In this document: one piece after another, positions 39,180 to 40,126 of the stretch
How the letters are laid out: the number at the start of each line of letters is the position of its first letter
Position numbering within the stretch: position 1 is the stretch's first letter
Assembly: GCA_008330645.1 (NCBI GenBank)
Contig: VLTN01000108.1
Location: 1 to 40,126, forward strand
Direction of reading: 5' to 3'
DNA: 40,126 bases
From: Cafeteria roenbergensis
Taxonomy: Eukaryota > Sar > Bigyra > Bicosoecida > Cafeteriaceae
The notes under the pieces: generated by a model
The model's input: only the letters and a program-made list of their open reading frames with translations
The model's database searches: none
What the model was told of the DNA's origin: nothing
Made by a program: the position numbers and the translations under genes

Positions 39180-39758
39180 ATGGACACAACTGCAATAGCC
39201 TCCGCCGCCGTTTTTTTGGCACCAATTGCTATCAACGTTGCACGTGGATGTTTTTCGCGTATGCGTCGACCGGAGACCATTAAGAAGACGATTCTGGTGG
39301 TTCCGACCGGTGCAGGGAAGACTACCCTCTGTGAGAATCTTTCAAAGAACCAGTCTCAGGTCATGGTTCTGGATATGGATGCGGTTGTACTGGAACATGC
39401 AACCCGTGAGGAGAAGAAGCGTCTGGAAGAGACGCCTCCAGGACTCAAGCACGACATGTACTTTGATGAACTCGCTGGTCGTGTTCTGGAGTACGTGCGT
39501 GGACGATGCAAGACTTCATCTCTCCCTTTCGCCCTCTCTCGAGGAAAGCTCGATGCAACCATCGTCTGTGCGCCGACCCGTGAGTTCCACAATGCCCTTG
39601 TGGAGGACGCAGACCCTGATGTAACCCGAAAGCTCGTCCATGGACGTGATACCCTCATGGACGCCATCCCGGACGTGAAGATGATTCGTTCATTCTCGTC
39701 TTGGACTGACCTCGAGACAAAGGTACGGGCGCATCTGCGTATCGTGGAGACGGTCTAA
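39180..39758 (+). CDS. Membrane-anchored P-loop NTPase/kinase-like protein (192 aa)
   Basis: The start is the ATG giving MDTTAIASAA; a GTG 13 codons upstream lies inside the previous gene's tail and lacks a signal. TAGAT immediately precedes the ATG. Residues of about 4-22 are hydrophobic (AIASAAVFLAPIAINVA), a likely membrane anchor. A Walker A motif follows (VVPTGAGKTTL, P-loop 42-49), then VMVLDMDAVV, which resembles the second acidic motif of P-loop nucleotide kinases. No obvious lid or base-binding motif is seen, so the substrate is unknown. It may act at a virion or cell membrane. Last intact gene of the window. Confidence 0.75.
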   Translation: MDTTAIASAAVFLAPIAINVARGCFSRMRRPETIKKTILVVPTGAGKTTLCENLSKNQSQVMVLDMDAVVLEHATREEKKRLEETPPGLKHDMYFDELAGRVLEYVRGRCKTSSLPFALSRGKLDATIVCAPTREFHNALVEDADPDVTRKLVHGRDTLMDAIPDVKMIRSFSSWTDLETKVRAHLRIVETV

Positions 39759-39940
39759 GAACTTTTAAAAAAAGTTAATCAAAATGACAAGGAATTATAT
39801 GTTGTACATGTCTTTATTATAAGGACATATAGAACCACAGATTCGTCATGACCCACGAACATATAGAACGTCGTCACGACGACATATAGAACCCTAATCG
39901 GTTTTGGATAAACCTTTTTCTAAAGTTCTTAGTAGATACC
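39759..39940 (+). promoter_or_regulatory. Regulatory intergenic region with hairpin and three TATAGAAC boxes
   Basis: After the stop at 39758 comes AACTTTTAAAAAAAGTT (39760-39776) plus AATCAAAA, a hairpin of the type seen at three other gene edges. Then ACATATAGAAC occurs at 39825-39835, 39859-39869 and 39882-39892, with CGTCGTCACGACG, a palindrome, between the last two. AGTAGATACC precedes the next ATG. It is probably a terminator followed by a promoter region. Confidence 0.55.
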
Positions 39941-40126
39941 ATGGCATTCGATATGATTACGTACTCCGACTGTACCAGCCTATCTCAAGAGCGTAAAGAC
40001 CGTGGATGACGTTGAGGTCGGGGGTACGCTCACGTGCGACAAACTCATTGTTACAGATGACCCCGAACAAACGAGGGAGACCTCGTCATCCAGCAGGGCG
40101 ATCCTTATTCTGTACGAATCTCCTCC
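39941..40126 (+). pseudogene. 5' part of a possible virion fibre-like gene, frameshifted, runs off the window
   Basis: The ATG gives MAFDMITYS and then a stop after 22 codons in frame. Shifting frame near 39970 gives a clearly protein-like run (VPAYLKSVKTVDDVEVGG then TLTCDKLIVTDDP), and a second shift near 40065 gives GDLVIQQGDPYSVRISS. Words like VEVGGTLTCDKLIVTDD resemble the beta-rich repeats of viral fibre or adhesin proteins, but this is weak. The two indels may be base-call errors, as in the penton gene. The gene continues past 40126. Confidence 0.45.

Noticed and set aside
28118-40126. Protein-primed DNA polymerase B or helicase gene
   Set aside because: I looked for polymerase motifs such as YxDTDS in the viral part and found none. 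If present, it lies beyond the right end.

Overview
The window joins two very different DNAs. Positions 1-28117 are GC-rich eukaryotic nuclear-type sequence. Positions 28118-40126 are visibly AT-richer, compact and virus-like. The host looks like a GC-rich unicellular alga or other protist. The support is a plant/algal-style DGAT2 acyltransferase, Crinkler/RHS-like NTPase-nuclease genes, tyrosine-recombinase remnants and a Polinton-like insert. A haptophyte is plausible, but I cannot fix the species from the sequence.

The host part is a head-to-tail array of three units beginning at about 1048, 11950 and 20624, of about 10.9, 8.7 and at least 7.5 kb. Each unit carries, in order: (i) a plus-strand DGAT2-like diacylglycerol acyltransferase; (ii) a degenerate plus-strand stretch with an unrecognised ORF followed by a tyrosine-recombinase core, probably a decayed YR mobile element; (iii) a minus-strand gene of about 1110 codons with a transit-peptide-like N-terminus, a coiled coil built of 33-bp repeats, a P-loop NTPase and a possible PD-(D/E)XK nuclease C-terminus. 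A spacer of about 1.6 kb follows (i-iii). No DGAT2 copy reads through: copy 3 has one TAG, and copies 1 and 2 have frameshifts. The NTPase genes have one to two frameshifts each. The units differ mainly by single-base indels and by large deletions in the recombinase stretch. Real pseudogenisation and long-read or assembly errors are both possible.

The third NTPase copy is cut at 28117/28118, about 63 codons upstream of its Walker A motif. The first foreign base starts an 88-bp palindrome with 25-bp perfect arms. From there to the window end lies one side of an integrated Polinton/Maverick or Polinton-like virus. The genes recognised are a DDE (D,D35E) integrase with a chromodomain, a double-jelly-roll major capsid protein, a frameshifted penton protein, an adenain-type cysteine protease, a FtsK/HerA-type packaging ATPase, a putative pol-beta-type nucleotidyltransferase, a membrane-anchored P-loop protein, an orphan winged-helix protein and several unknown small genes. 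The morphogenesis genes form one minus-strand block (38042 to 32755) with tiny spacers. A plus-strand block starts at 38176, divergent from it. No DNA polymerase is inside the window; it would be expected to the right.

The virus-like part is rich in structured noncoding DNA. It has a terminal hairpin, a duplicated block holding a 24-bp perfect palindrome, three copies of a 133-138 bp inverted-repeat element, two tandem repeat arrays, A/T-rich hairpins at gene edges, and short recurring motifs (TATAG, GTGATAGG, TAGATA) next to start codons that look like promoter classes.
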